A stretch of 64,000 nucleotides of DNA from Schistocephalus solidus (lineage: Eukaryota > Platyhelminthes > Cestoda > Diphyllobothriidea > Diphyllobothriidae). The position numbers and the translations under genes were made by a program. Location of the stretch: contig WEDG01003323.1 in assembly GCA_017591395.1 (NCBI GenBank), forward strand, positions 62,001-126,000. The letters run 5' to 3'. This document shows positions 33,880 to 47,599 of the stretch, in pieces (positions within the stretch are counted from its first letter, which is position 1; each line of letters begins with the position of its first letter). Below the pieces are notes generated by a model. It did not search any database and was not told the DNA's origin. It saw only the letters and a program-made list of their open reading frames with translations.

Positions 33880-35501
33880 TCATATATATATATATATATA
33901 AAGTCATATAAAGTCATACATAAAAAGTCATGTCCAAATCACCTGACATCATATCCTGTACTGAATAATTTCAGAAATTATTTCCCCGATTACCGCAAAG
34001 AGAACGCTGGGGGACCCACTGAGGAGCCGAGCCCCCGTTTCTGTGTCACGCGTCAGCAGAAAACGGCGAAAAACGTGTCTGGGCTTTTAGCTGGTACCTA
34101 TGCCGGAAGTGCGGCATAATTTCTTTGTCATATATGATTCACACAACTTGTAGCACTACGTGTTTGTAGAATGGGCAATACGTGGTTATTCCACAGTTGT
34201 TGTTTGTCTTCGACCCAAACACTCATTGCAATTTCGGGTCAGCCCCTAAAAAGTCATGTCCGAAACACCTGAATCCATGTCCTGCCCTAAAATATTTAGA
34301 AATTATTCACCCGATTATTCTCTAGAGTACATATACCGGAAACCGTATACAGAACGCTGGGGAACCCACTGAGGAGCAAAATTCCCTGTTGCTGTGTCAC
34401 GCGGCAGCAGAAACATCGGCGAAACACGTGTCTGGGCTTTTAGCTAGTACGTATGCCGGAAGTATGGTATAATGTCTTTGTCATATATGATTCACGCTAC
34501 TTGAAGAACTACTTCTTTGTAGAATGGGCAATACGTGGTTATTCCACAGTTGTTGATTGACTTCGACCCAAATGTTCATTTAAATTTCCGGTCAGACCCT
34601 ATAAAGTCATGTCCGAATCACCTGACTCCATGCTCTGCACTTAATAATTTCAGATATAATTGACTGGAGTCCATATACCAGAAACCGCATACAGAACGCT
34701 GGGGAACCCACAGAGGAGCCGAACCCCCGTTGCTGTGTCACGCGGCAGCAGAAACACCGGCGGAACACGTGTCTGGGCTTTTAGCTAGTACGTATGCCGG
34801 AAGTACGGTATAATGTCTTTGTCATATATGATTCACGCTACTTGAAAAACTACTTCTTTGTAGAATGGGCAATACGTGGTTATTCCACAGTGGTTGATTG
34901 TCTTCGACCAAATACGTATTGAAATTTCGGGTCAGACCCTATAAAGTCATGTCCGAATCACCTGACTCCATGCCCTGCACTTAATAATTTCAGATATAAT
35001 TGACTGGAGTCCATATACCAGAAACTGCTTACGGAACTCTGGGAAACCCACTGAAGAGCCGAATTCCCCGTTGCTGTGTCACGCGGCAGCAGTAACATCA
35101 GCGAAACGCTCGTCTGGGCTTTTAGCTAGCACGTATGCCGGAAGTACGGTAAATTGTCTTTGTCATATATGATTCACGCTACTTGAAAAACTACTTCTTT
35201 GTAGAATGGGCAATACCTGGTTATTCCACAGTGGTTGATTGTCTTCGACCAAATACGCATTGAAATTTTGGGTCAGACCCCTAAAAGTTATGTCCGAATC
35301 TCCGGACTCCATGCCCTGCACTAAATAATTTCAGATGCTATTCACTGGAGTCCATATACCAGAAACCGCAAAGAAAACGCTAGGGGACCCACTGCGGAGC
35401 CGAACCCCCCGTTGCTGTGTCACACAGCAGCAGAAATATCGGCGAAACACGTGTCTGGGCTTTTAGCTAGTATCTATGTCGGAAGTACGGTATAACGTCT
35501 T

Positions 35502-35549
<48 letters not shown>

Positions 35550-38500
35550 ATACATAAAAATTCATGTCCGAATCACCTGACATCATATCCTGTACTGAAT
35601 AATTTCAGAAATTATTTCCCCGATTACCGCAAAGAGAACGCTGGGGACCCACTGAGGAAGCCGAGCCCCCGTTTCTGTGTCACGCGTCAGCAGAAAACGG
35701 CGAAAAAAACGTGTCTGGGCTTTTTAGCTGGTACCTATGCCGGAAGTGCGGCATAATTTCTTTGTCATATATGATTCACACAACTTGTAGCACTACGTGT
35801 TTGTAGAATGGGCAATACGTGGTTATTCCACAGTTGTTGTTTGTCTTCGACCCAAACACTCATTGCAATTTCGGGTCAGCCCCTAAAAAGTCATGTCCGA
35901 ATCACCTGAATCCATGTCCTGCCCTAAAATATTTAGAAATTATTCACCCGATTATTCTCTAGAGTACATATACCAGAAACCGTATACAGAACGCTGGGGA
36001 ACCCACTGAGGAGCAAAATTCCCTGTTGCTGTGTCACGCGGCAGCAGAAACATCGGCGAAACACGTGTCTGGGCTTTTTAGCTAGTACGTATGCCGGAAG
36101 TATGGTATAATGTCTTTGTCATATATGATTCACGCTACTTGAAGAACTACTTCTTTGTAGAATGGGCAATACGTGGTTATTCCACAGTTGTTGATTGACT
36201 TCGACCCAAATGTTCATTTAAATTTCCGGTCAGACCCTATAAAGTCATGTCCGAATCACCTGACTCCATGCCGTGCACTTAATAATTTCAGAAATTATTC
36301 ACTGGAGTCCATCCACCAGAAACCGCAAAGAAAACGCAAGGAGACCCACTGAGGAGCCGAACCCCCCGTTGCTGTGTCACGCAGCAGCAGATACATCGGC
36401 GAAACACGTGTCTACGCTTTTAGCTAGTACCTATGCCGGAAGTGCGGGATAATTTCTTTGTCATATATGATTCACAAAACTTGTAGTTCTACTTGTTTGT
36501 AGAATGGGCATTACGTGGTTATTCCACAGTGGTTGATTGTCTTTGACCCAAATACGCATTGAAATTTCGGGTCAGACCCTATAAAGTCATGTCCGAATCA
36601 CCTGACTCCATGCTCTGCACTTAATAATTTCAGATATAATTGACTGGAGTCCATATACCAGAAACCGCATACAGAACGCTGGGGAACCCACAGAGGAGCC
36701 GAACCCCCGTTGCTGTGTCACGCGGCAGCAGAAACACCGGCGGAACACGTGTCTGGGCTTTTAGCTAGTACGTATGCCGGAAGTACGGTATAATGTCTTT
36801 GTCATATATGATTCACGCTACTTGAAAAACTACTTCTTTGTAGAATGGGCAATACGTGGTTATTCCACAGTGGTTGATTGTCTTCGACCAAATACGCATT
36901 GAAATTTCGGGTCAGACCCTATAAAGTCATGTCCGAATCACCTGACTCCATGCCCTGCACTTAATAATTTCAGATATAATTGACTGGAGTCCATATACCA
37001 GAAACTGCTTACGGAACGCTGGGAAACCCACTGAAGAGCCGAATTCCCCGTTGCTGTGTCACGCGGCAGCAGTAACATCAGCGAAACGCTCGTCTGGGCT
37101 TTTAGCTAGCACGTATGCCGGAAGTACGGTAAATTGTCTTTGTCATATATGATTCACGCTACTTGAAAAACTACTTCTTTTTAGAATGGGCAATACCTGG
37201 TTATTCCACAGTGGTTGATTGTCTTCGACCAAATACGCATTGAAATTTCGGGTCAGACCCCTAAAAGTTATGCCCGAATCTCCGGACTCCATGCCCTGCA
37301 CTAAATAATTTCAGATGCTATTCACTGGAGTCCATATACCAGAAACCGCAAAGAAAACGCTAGGGGACCCACTGCGGAGCCGAACCCCTCGTTGCTGTGT
37401 CACGCAGCAGCAGAAACATCGGCGAAACACGTGTCTGGGCTTTTAGCTAGTACCTATGCCGGAAGTGCGGCATAATTTCTTTGTCATATACGATTCACGC
37501 TACCTGAGAACTACTTCTTTTTTGTAGAATGAGCAATACGTGGTTCTTCTACAGTGGTTGATTGACTTCGACCCAAATGTTCATTTAAATTTCCGGTCAG
37601 ACCCTATAAAGTCATGTCCGAATCACCTGACTCCATGCCCTGCACTTAATAATTTCAGAAATTATTCACTGGAGTCCATATACCAGAAACCGCAAAGAAA
37701 ACGCTAGGGGACCCCCTAAGGAGCCGAACCCCACGTTGCTGTGTCAAGCGGCAGCAGAAACATCGGCAAAACACGTGTCTGGGCTTTTAGCTTTGACGTA
37801 TGACGGATGAGCGGTATAATATCATTGTCATATATGATTCACGCTAGTTGAAGAACTACTTCTTTGTAGAATGGACAATACGTGGTTATTCCACAGTGGT
37901 TGATTGTCTTCGACCAAATACGCATTGAAATTTCGGGTCAGACCCTATAAAGTCATGTCCGAATCACTTGACTCCATGTCCTGCACTTAATAATTTCAGA
38001 AATTATTTCCCCGATTACTCTCTGGAGTACATATACCAAAAACCGCAAAGAGAACGCTGGGGGACCCACTGAGGAGCCGAGACCCCGTTTCTGTGTTAAG
38101 CCTCAGCAGAAAACGGCGAAAAACGTTTCTGGGCTTTTAGCTGGTACCTATGCCGGAAGTGCGGCATAATTTCTTTGTCATATATGATTCACACAACTTG
38201 TAGTACTACGTGATTGTAGAATGGGCATTTCGTGGTTATTCCACAGTTGTTGTTTGTCTTCGACCCAAACACTCATTGCAATTTCGGGTCAGCTTCTAAA
38301 AAGTCATGTCCGAATCACCTGAATCCAAGTCCTGCACTTAATAATTTCAGAAATTATTTCCCCGATTATTCTCTGGAGTCCATAAACCAGCAACCGCAAA
38401 TAAAACGCTAGGGGACCCACTGAGGAGCCGAACCCCCCGTTGCTGTGTCACGCGGCAGCCGAAACATCGGCAAAACACGTGTCTGGGCTTTTAGATGGTA

Positions 38501-40325
38501 CCTATGCCGGAAGTGCGGCATAATTTCTTTGTCATATACGATTCACACAACTTGTAGTACTACTTGTTTGTAGAATGGGCATTACGTGGTTATTCCACAG
38601 TGGTTGATTGTCTTCGACCCAAATACTCATTGAAATTTCGGGTCAGACCCTAAAAGGTCATGTCCGAATCACCTGACTCCATGGTCCAGCACTTATTAAT
38701 TACAGAAATTATTTCCCCGATTATTCTCTGGAGTCCATAAACCAGAAACCGCAAAGAAAACGCTAGGGGACCCACTGAGGAGCCGAACCCCCCGTTGCTG
38801 TGTCACGCGGCAGCAGAAACATCGGCGGAACACGTGTCTGGGCTTTTAGATAGTACGTATGCCGTAAGTATGATATAATGTCTTTGTCATATATGATTCA
38901 CGCTACTTGAAGAACTACTTCTTTGTAGAATGGGCAATACGCAGTTATTCAACAGTTATTGATTGACATCAACCCAAATACGCATTGAAATTTCCGGTCA
39001 GACCCTATAAATTCATGTCCGAATCACCTGAATCCATGCCCAGCACTTAATAATTTCAGATATAATTGACTGGAATCCATATACCAGAAACCGCATACAG
39101 AACGCTGGGGAACCCACAGAGAAAACGAATCCCCTGTTGCTCTGTAGCGCAGCAGCAGAAACATCGGCAAAACACGTGTCTGGGCTTTTAGCTATTACCT
39201 ATGCCGGAAGTGCGGATAATTTCTTTGTCATATATGATTCACACAACTTGTAGCACTACGTGTTTGTAGAATGGGCAATACGTGGTTATTCCACAGTTGT
39301 TGTTTGTCTTCGACCCAAACACTCATTGCAATTTCGGGTCAGCCCCTAAAAAGTCATGTCCGAATCACCTGAATCCATGTCCTGCCCTAAAATATTTAGA
39401 AATTATTCACCCGATTATTCTCTAGAGTACATATACCAGAAACCGTATACAGAACGCTGGGGAACCCACTGAGGAGCAAAATTCCCTGTTGCTGTGTCAC
39501 GCGGCAGCAGAAACATCGGCGAAACACGTGTCTGGGCTTTTAGCTAGTACGTATGCCGGAAGTATGGTATAATGTCTTTGTCATATATGATTCACGCTAC
39601 TTGAAGAACTACTTCTTTGTAGAATGGGCAATACGTGGTTATTCCACAGTTGTTGATTGACTTCGACCCAAATGTTCATTTAAATTTCCGGTCAGACCCT
39701 ATAAAGTCATGTCCGAATCACCTGACTCCATGCCGTGCACTTAATAATTTCAGAAATTATTCACTGGAGTCCATCCACCAGAAACCGCAAAGAAAACGCT
39801 AGGAGACCCACTGAGGAGCCGAACCCCCCGTTGCTGTGTCACGCAGCAGCAGATACATCGGCGAAACACGTGTCTACGCTTTTAGCTATTACCTATGCCG
39901 TTAGTACTGTATAAAAACGTTTTTGTCATATATGATTCATACTGCTTGTAGTACTACTTGTTTGTAGAACGGGCATTACGTGGTTATTCCACAGTGGTTG
40001 ATTGTCTTCGACCCAAATGTTCATTGAAATTTCGGGTCAGACCCTAAAAAGTCATGTCCGAATCACCTGACTCCATGTCCTGCACTTAATAATTTCAGAA
40101 ATGATTTCCCCGACTATTCTCTTGAGTCCATAAACCAGAAACCGCATAGAGAACGCTAGGGGACTCACTGAGGAGCCCAACCCCTCGTTTCTGTGTAACA
40201 CAGCAGCAGAAACATCGGCGAAACACGTGTCTGGTCTTTAAGCTAGTACCTATGCCGTAACTGCGGTATAATTTCTTTGTCATATATGATTCACACTACT
40301 TGTAGTACTACTGGTTTCTAGAATG
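33880..40325. repeat. satellite array, ~340-355 bp monomer with higher-order repeats
   Basis: 19 monomers, marked by GTCATGTCCGAATCACCTGA, with GTCC at 33,932, 34,258, 34,611, 34,951, 35,292, 35,566, 35,895, 36,249, 36,591, 36,931, 37,272, 37,616, 37,957, 38,308, 38,662, 39,017, 39,358, 39,711 and 40,056. Other constant words are GTTGCTGTGTCACGCGGCAG, CACGTGTCTGGGCTTTTAGC, TTGTCATATATGATTCAC and TACGTGGTTATTCCACAG. No open frame runs through. Blocks of monomers recur almost unchanged: 33,932-34,611 at 35,566-36,249; 34,611-35,500 at 36,591-37,480; and 34,258-34,611 again at 39,358-39,711. AT tracts at 33,883-33,900 and 35,506-35,544 precede the first two blocks. Confidence 0.93.
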
Positions 40326-40329
40326 GGAA

Positions 40330-41255
40330 CGCTGCCACAAGCGCTGCAACCCCATGATCTGTGAGACGCTTGAGTTATGGTTCTTCGACCTACATTCAAT
40401 AAGCAAGCACAATGACCTTACGCCTCCATATTCTGTGCTGTGTTCTTGCCCAGGCTAAATTAATAGCAACATATGGGGACCCAGGCGACCATCAGTCACG
40501 GCTACAACGACCAAGACGGCCGAGTAAGCGTTACGCCAAGAATGGAATACCGTGATGAAATCACGGTCATTAATGACTCGCTTATTGACCGACAGGTTAT
40601 CATCTCATCAATTACCACCCCCAGCGATGAACTCAACAACTGCAGAATATAGTAAGCTTCTAGTGGCCTGGCAACCACGTCTTATGAATACTTCGCACCT
40701 TCTGCCCACTATTAATTTTTCTACAACTGCCTCTGACGATGGGTTTGAGAGAGAAAACGAAACAACAGGGCAATAAGGCCCTTGTTCCAGCGATCGTGTC
40801 TCCTTCCCAATTATTGAATTATGAAATTATCGGCTATCTAACCGACAGTTATTGGCGCGTAAACCCAAACGCTAACGCTTAACTCCCTAGCTGCAAAACC
40901 TAACCATAAACCCAAAAACCAAACCACCAACGGCCTCTTACCCTTTAACCGCTACCTCCCACTCAACGCAAATTTTGGGCCTACAGCCTTATCGTCAACC
41001 AAACTATCGCGCCGTTGTACTGCAAATCGCTATTTCACAGATGGCGAAATGCCTACCGAAAGCAAGCTCAGTAGTAATCCTGAAAATAAATAACCAAGTT
41101 GAGCTGCATGTTTGGTCCCCGCGATGTGCATATATGCTTTTTGTAAGCATATAAGGTCAAATTATATTCTTTTGTGTTAAAAGCTGGGGTGTTGTGTTAG
41201 AACCAGGTCATGTATGGCACGCGTAGTCGTACTGTTTAGTTCTGTTAGTCACTGC
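40330..41255. other. unassigned, one tail motif
   Basis: No gene recognised. 40,730-40,810 contains a tail motif (CTCTGACGATGGGTTTGAG, GTTCCAGCGATCGTGTCTCC) of the family at 31,085 and 60,272. A stretch near 40,860-40,930 has CTAACC/AAACCC words without regular periodicity. Confidence 0.4.
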
Positions 41256-41259
41256 AAGT

Positions 41260-41445
41260 GATCCTGCCTCGGGACCTATGTATTCTGGCATGACACCGGA
41301 TCCAAGAAAGTGGAGGAAGAGAGGGTGCGATAGATGCTGCGCCAGTCTCCTAATCAGCGCGCAATTCACCGTCCCAGCACCCGCCCTGCTTTGGGCGTGC
41401 GGTAGACATCGTGGGAATCAAAGGCCGAGCTGTTCGATCAAATGA
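41260..41445 (+). repeat. LINE 3' UTR terminal fragment
   Basis: Matches the last ~180 bp of the 3' UTR at 48,830-48,990: GAGGGTGCGATAGATGCTGC, GCGCAATTCACCGTCCC, then a GTGGGAATCA..TTCGATC end. 5'-truncated and diverged. Confidence 0.6.
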
Positions 41446-42797
41446 AAAACGCGTAGGTAGCAAGTGCCATTTGCACGTGTACTTGGAAAGATTCAACCAC
41501 ATCCCGTCACGCAGTCTTTAGTCAATGGAAAAACGACATGCGCAAGCGATGCAAAAAGCACCCTTCATGTAGAATTTCCTCTTGCGGAACCCCATTCCTG
41601 ACACACTCAACATCAAGTTGAGGGTGGAGGCCTGGACGAAGGGTGGAACCGTTGTGGCCACACCACATGGCACAGCCGAATCGAACGCACTCACGCACAC
41701 GAATGCAGAATTTATACATACCCACTGCATGTGTACTACGCAGGGAAGTCAGATGTACATCAAATGATGCAGACGCGGGAGAAGAGGTTCCATAAACGGG
41801 CCAAATAGATGCACGATTATATCAGGCTCTTCCATATCAAAGGATCGCTTTTTAAGGTGGAAATGAGCGAGCATTTTCCTGCACGAGTATCAGCGTATTA
41901 GTGGCATTTAATTCTCTGCCTGAAACGCCCTTCTCCTAATTACATGCTGATTAAAATATGCATTTTTACAAAGAGCTGATTTTTGAATTTATTAATCTTT
42001 CGAACACTTTTAAGGAGGTCTGCATTCTAGAGTGTCTTACTGTACAGAAGCAATTCCAGCTGCCTGAAAAGATAATCTGTCGGATGAGCAGGAAGATGTG
42101 GTGGCCAGTGGCGTTATAGGAAGAGCAGGACCGTATGATATATCGTTAGCACTTTCAAACTGAAAGTCCCTTGCGCCCGACATATTAGTTTGGCCACCAG
42201 TTGCCAAACGGACTTCATCAAATCCCGCAAACGCAAAGTGCCTCGGGTTGAGTCTGCTGCCGTATCATTTGGAAGACGGCCGTATTAGACATTTTGCTAT
42301 AGAAAGGTGACGTGTCGGTGTAATTTAAGGTAAGACTCGCTCCCAGATCTAAGTGGCCTGCGTCGGCATGGAAAGTGGGTGCATTAGTGACCTGTACTAG
42401 CAAGGTACCATAGCAGAAGCAAGCAGACAAGAAGCGTATATACCTGAAATCAGTCAGGACCTAGCTCAGAGAGAATAAAACAATTTTACTATTTCTCAAA
42501 CGGCGCATGCTTTTCTTCCGCTTAATGAATGAAGGTTGTAGTCACTTTCTTCAGGTACGAAATGATAAAATAGACTAAAAAGACCAACTGCAGTAATTCA
42601 CAGTAGAACAGGTTGCAAAATGGTCAGCCTTTTGTGATAATCCCTAAAATATTTTAGTTCTCGTGGGGAAGGGTGTAAAACCGTATCAGCTTCGGCTAGC
42701 AAATAAGAACTTCATATACAAAGCCCCTTATGTCTAACCTCTTGTGATACATTGGGTAATTATTATTTCCGAGTAAGGGACTGGGATTTAGGAAGGA
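41446..42797. other. unassigned, ~1.35 kb
   Basis: No element or gene motif recognised. Overlapping frames on both strands at 41,518-41,767 mirror each other and are not convincing. Downstream of the small membrane-protein frame (on its minus strand) no AATAAA is obvious in the first 200 bp. Confidence 0.4.
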
Positions 42798-42799
42798 GC

Positions 42800-43069
42800 T
42801 TACTTCATAAACGAACTCTTTCGGATGGGTTCGCGCATCTTCCTTGAGAATCCCTTTGATCGCGTGATGAGTGTGGTAATCACAGTGAACGCGAGAAGGA
42901 TTAAGTAGGTAAGGAGCATGGCGATGCCCATGTGCATATACCAGTTAAAAGGTCCTTGGTCGAAGAAAATGAACTTTTCGGGGTCGGCCAATGCCTCTTG
43001 CATCGTCAATGCAGAGCTGAGAGGAGCCAGGACGGCAGTGGAGAGCAGAGCCAGTTGAATGCGCGGCAT
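42800..43069 (-). CDS. putative small secretory-pathway single-pass membrane protein
   Basis: I do not recognise the family. The 89-residue frame has a coherent protein plan: a signal peptide (LALLSTAVLAPLSSA, residues 6-20, likely cut after Ala), a short acidic/aromatic outer part (~residues 21-45, including DQGPFNWY), one strong membrane helix (~residues 47-69, MGIAMLLTYLILLAFTVITT) and a basic cytosolic tail (TRSKGFSRKMREPIRKSSF). The start has AGAGCA before ATG, and a TATAAAAAA box lies on the same strand at 43,134-43,126, ~60 bp upstream. The stop TAA overlaps a good 5' splice site (GTAAGC, minus positions 42,803-42,798), so this could be a first exon rather than a whole gene. It is the only likely host-gene piece in the window. 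Confidence 0.5.
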   Translation of the reverse strand: MPRIQLALLSTAVLAPLSSALTMQEALADPEKFIFFDQGPFNWYMHMGIAMLLTYLILLAFTVITTLITRSKGFSRKMREPIRKSSFMK

Positions 43070-43125
43070 TGCTCTGTTTGTGAATTAAAAGGAGACTCTT
43101 GGAAAATGGAAAGCGTTCGTGATTA

Positions 43126-43134
43126 TTTTTTATA
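43126..43134 (-). promoter_or_regulatory. TATA-like box of the small membrane-protein gene
   Basis: Minus strand reads TATAAAAAA, about 57-65 bp before the ATG at 43,069. This would place initiation near 43,100 and give a ~30-base 5' UTR. Confidence 0.35.
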
Positions 43135-43359
43135 AAAGAAGCAGGCAAATCGGAGTGAGACAGAAAGCTTAGTCAGTGTCGCCTAACTACTACTTCATAA
43201 CCTAACCATTAGTGCAATTATTTCAGTAGTTATGCCCGAAGTGGTAGTCAAGTTTGACTGCATACTTGAGTCATAATGGTCCTTCTCCAAACCACGGTCT
43301 TATTACTACGGTCCTTGGTGGGTTAGTGGAATATAGAGGCGAATGTAGCGGAGGTCTAC

Positions 43360-43445
43360 TCTCAATATAATCAAGCGTAATTCACCGTCCCTGCACCACT
43401 CTGCTGTGGATCCTACGGTGGCAATCGTTGAAACCAACTTCCCAC
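43360..43445 (+). repeat. LINE 3' UTR terminal fragment
   Basis: AAGCGTAATTCACCGTCCCTGCACCAC then a GTGGATCCTACGGTGGCAATCGTTG-type end resemble 48,915-48,975. Only ~80 bp are recognisable. Confidence 0.45.
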
Positions 43446-46400
43446 CTGTCGACTCATAATGGTAGTAAGTAAGAAGATTTTGGCAGATTTTAATAATTCG
43501 TTTGACCAACTTGTAAAAAACTCGGCGGCCTCGGAGGTAAGAAAAACAGTTCCTCAACTTAATAGCCACCTGACCCATCAGTTTATCGGGCACCAAAACG
43601 AGATGTGTGGTTTCAACTTGGTGCTAATTAAATACTCGGCGGTTAAAGTGGCATAATCTGCAGTGCCTGAAAAACCCCTAAGTTACATCGCAGATAAGTA
43701 CGATTTTATATTCAGATATAGTGTTAGTTGGATTTGTTAAAAAGACCTACAACAAGCGGGTTCCGTGGCTAGCTTCCGAACGGTACCTACTTCTAGCACC
43801 TAGTTATTATTTGGCGCTGCAAACCTAATATTGTAGGTCATTTGTTTCGGCATGTGAACTTAGAAACGATACCTTTCTTGTACAACCCTAAAAAGAGACA
43901 GTTTCTAGCGAAATTACGAAGAATTCATCAAGACCACTGACAATTTCATGCAAGCAAGTATTTTTCCACTCCGGTGGGTACTACTGTGCTTCATTGGAGA
44001 TAATTTCGATCCAATAAAACCGACTGCCAATGGGGTGAAAGAGAATTGCCTAATGGATGGAGGAAAGACTCAAGAATCCTGTGAAAAAGTTCCAGTCTTT
44101 GCGAGGGGTAGGCTTGCAATCATATTGAAACCCAAACACTTAATAATCGAACATTTAAAGTGAAGTACCCTCTTAAAAGTTCTAAATCACATAAAGCGAT
44201 GTAATATGCTTCGATTTATCATTTGGATTTCCAACAAAAGCGCAACAAAACACTATGGTCTAAACGCTATCTTAAATGTCCCTACGCTGATTTTGGCTTC
44301 GGTACTTAGCATAGAATCTCATTTCAAAAGCACCTGCAGATAGTTGTCATCTTGAGTATTACCATGAAGCATCACTGCGTGAAAGAAGTGTCGTTAGGTT
44401 TTTGTACTAAATTACAGAAGCGTCCATGGATGAATACAGCGGGAAAGCCAGCGGCCAAAGCTGAAAGGTCCACCTATCACGCAGCTTCAAGCTCATTATT
44501 ACACCTGAGATCGCTATCCCCTCAGTAGACACTGACCATTTGTACAGTTTTCAAATGCGCGACCGCATCTAATCGTGCAAACATACCAGAAAATTCTCAA
44601 TTGTCGTCTTCGATTGGCTCAATTTCTGAAAGACGACCCTCCATTTCTTTTCTTCAAGTGTATTCCCCAATTCACGTCTTTTATCGCGTAAAGTTGGGTC
44701 GTCCTACCGTTAGTTTGCACTTTGACCTTTGACCTTCGCGGCACGCTGCAAGAAACGGTACAAAGGTGGTAGCTTTTTCACGGGGTCTTGGTCACAGCAA
44801 AGGAAGTGGCGGCTCCCCGCGCTGGCACAGAAAACTTATGCATATCTGCCGAGGGGGAGGATAGGAAATACTCACACTGATCGGTCAAATATGCAGGTGC
44901 GCACATGGAAACACGGTCAACACAACTTCTTGTTCAATAACAGTGAAGGTAACAATGAATTATGCTCGCAGTTGAGTAGCGAAGCGAGTTCGGTTCGATA
45001 TGTGTATATGCAACCACTCCCCTAATAAGTTTGAGCAAGACCACGTCTAGTACGGGCATGAGGTAAAAGGGGCTGCACGAGTGCGACCTTTTAAAGGAAC
45101 GGATGATAAGTCTGAAAGCATGTTGCAAGCCACAAAATCATACTTACGCTACATGCCCGGTTTAATGCGCTAAGATGTAACTCTAAATGCAAGCTCGCGC
45201 AGTAAAAGTAGTCAGTAGGAAGCCGACTGATCTCATAAGAAAATGCTGCACGAGGTATCTGGTCCGGAAATGGAATGAGCAGGGTGCTTTCGGTAAGGTT
45301 GTCAGGGCTTCACACGTAAAACCTCTTTTACTGCCATACCTATATCAGCGGTGGTCTTCAGCCAAAGCGCTTTTCAACCAGAAAATTTGGACGGTAATAC
45401 AATGGTGCCGTTAGGACAATTACCACCTGTAATGAAAACGTGCCTTTAAACGTGGCAAAAGTGCAAAATTACTCATACCAATGATGGCCATTAACGTAGT
45501 TTTAAGAACAAACGAGAGAGCCAATTAAGACTGCAAAACGGCATGCTGTGTTAAGTCAAGAAAAAGTTCATCTCGTTATTGTTTGATAAAAGGTTGAAAA
45601 ATTTTTATAAAACGAGAAGTGTGTGAGGTACGGAGAACTGAATACCCGGTTGTTAAATAGTCCCGCATTGGGACAGCAAAAATACGGGAATATTACCACA
45701 TGGCTAATTAAATTTGTACCTGGAGCAATCAGTGTCTACAAATTTGTCATGCGTTCGTTTCATCGAGTTATACAGAGTCGGGTATGCTTGAAAAAGTTCG
45801 GCTGGAATGATTATTCAGGAGGTAATGGTCCTTACCAAAAAATTGAAAATGGGTCTTGTGAGAGAGCGTAATTAGAAGGTTCACGTATTCTCAGGAGCCG
45901 GGGCGTTTCGTTGCAAAGCTAGCAAATTATCCAATCTGGTTGCTCAAGAGGTAAAAAAATAAAGTTAGGAAATATTATGAGTAGCAAAAATATTGTCATT
46001 TTGTCGAGCAAACTATAAAAGCACATTGACACCTGTCTTTTAACACGCAATACCGTAACGTTAAACTTTGGAAATTCACGACTCTGTGAATAAACACAGT
46101 TACGCAATTATAATTCGGCAAACACAGCCTTACAGGGCAATAAGGACGATGAAGACTGGCGGAACCTTGCTTCTACGGTTATCGTTATATCGGTTCGAAT
46201 TCACCCACAGAGCAGGTGCGCATCAATTTGGTACGGTCGCAGTTTGTATGGCTAGCAGAAATGGGCGTGAAACAGCCAGCCAACCGCTAGAGTTGGTCAG
46301 TTGGTAGCCTGGTCGTGACACTTAAAACCATGGAGGGACCAGTTTTCTAGTAAATCTCAAGCTGGCTAATTTCGAATTTTTTACCTGCGATTTCAGAAGT

Positions 46401-47598
46401 CGATAATTATCTAGGCTGCGGGCTCCAATATATGATGAAATCTCATAGTACAAAAACTTAAATGCAAACGAAATCGAGCTTGAGTAACCTAGTAATACAG
46501 ATAAAAAAACAGGTTAAAACGTTAACGACCAAGTTTGACGTAATAATGCAGACTGGTGATGCCTTTTAGTTAATCCAATTGGAAATACATCCGACTGATG
46601 TCTGGCAGGAGTAATTCTCACTTTTTGTGACATGAAAACGAAATATATTCTTTGGGTTGCAAATTTATTCAGGCATTGCTTCTACTAAGTTATGCAACCA
46701 TTAACTGATGCGATGTAAAGACGGCGTGTGACCTAATTCAAGCAAAATGCTGAAATTTAGACAAGATTGATAATCACTCGCAAACAGGCATCAACGCATG
46801 TAACATAGCGTTGAAATATTAATGAAAAACCTCAAGTGAATTCAAAACGTAAAGAAAATGTGAAAATTAATATTATTTTGTTGAGAAATACTACATTTTT
46901 GAAAAAATCGGGAAATTCTGAAAACGTGAAAAAGCGCTGTAAACGCAAAGAATAAATTTAAATAGCTCTTTCAGGTGATAGCATAAGCATACCATTTTGT
47001 GATATAAACAGAGCTATCCTTTCGTCAAATTTCTTTATAGCTATTTCTGGTATTGGATTGCAATTAGTTTCAGATCGTTCTTGAAATACCGGGGGAATAT
47101 GCCACGATTTTCACTTTTGTCAATCGATTGACAATAACTTTAGATTTCGTCCTATATGTTTATAAAAACCTCCAAAATAAAGAATTTATTGAATACATTT
47201 ACCGAAGTAGTAAGCTTTTGAATATACCTTCTAGTTGAGATGACCGTTTGCGTCATATTGGTAGATTCATCCAAGCATTAAAACTAATTGCTGAGAAAAA
47301 AGTACGTCCGCAACAAAAGTCGACAATTAATATGCCTAAGATCAATAAAAGGTATCTTATCGCATATTTACAATTAAACAAGGGGGTTTCTGTAGTCTAT
47401 CTCGACAGTATCTTGTACGTATTTTATTAATGGCCTTCATTTTTACCGAAGAAAAAAAAGACCGCTAAACCATTTTATTTTTGCCTTTTGCGCAAAAAAC
47501 GCAAAAAAATGCACAAAGTAAGGTTGCTTTAGGAAAACACTGCGATGCCTTATACTTGCCTTCACCTGAGTCATAGTGGCTGACACTATGTAAAGGCC
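43446..47598. other. unassigned, ~4.1 kb of AT-rich non-repetitive DNA
   Basis: The largest stretch without recognised repeats. Frames are all under 100 codons (for example 44,729-45,025 and 43,459-43,656) and carry no motifs. It may be intronic or intergenic sequence of the neighbouring small gene. Confidence 0.4.
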
Positions 47599-47599
47599 T

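Noticed and set aside
40860..40930. Interstitial telomere-like sequence (CTAACC/AAACCC words)
   Set aside because: The words are irregularly spaced and do not form a TTAGGG-type tandem repeat.
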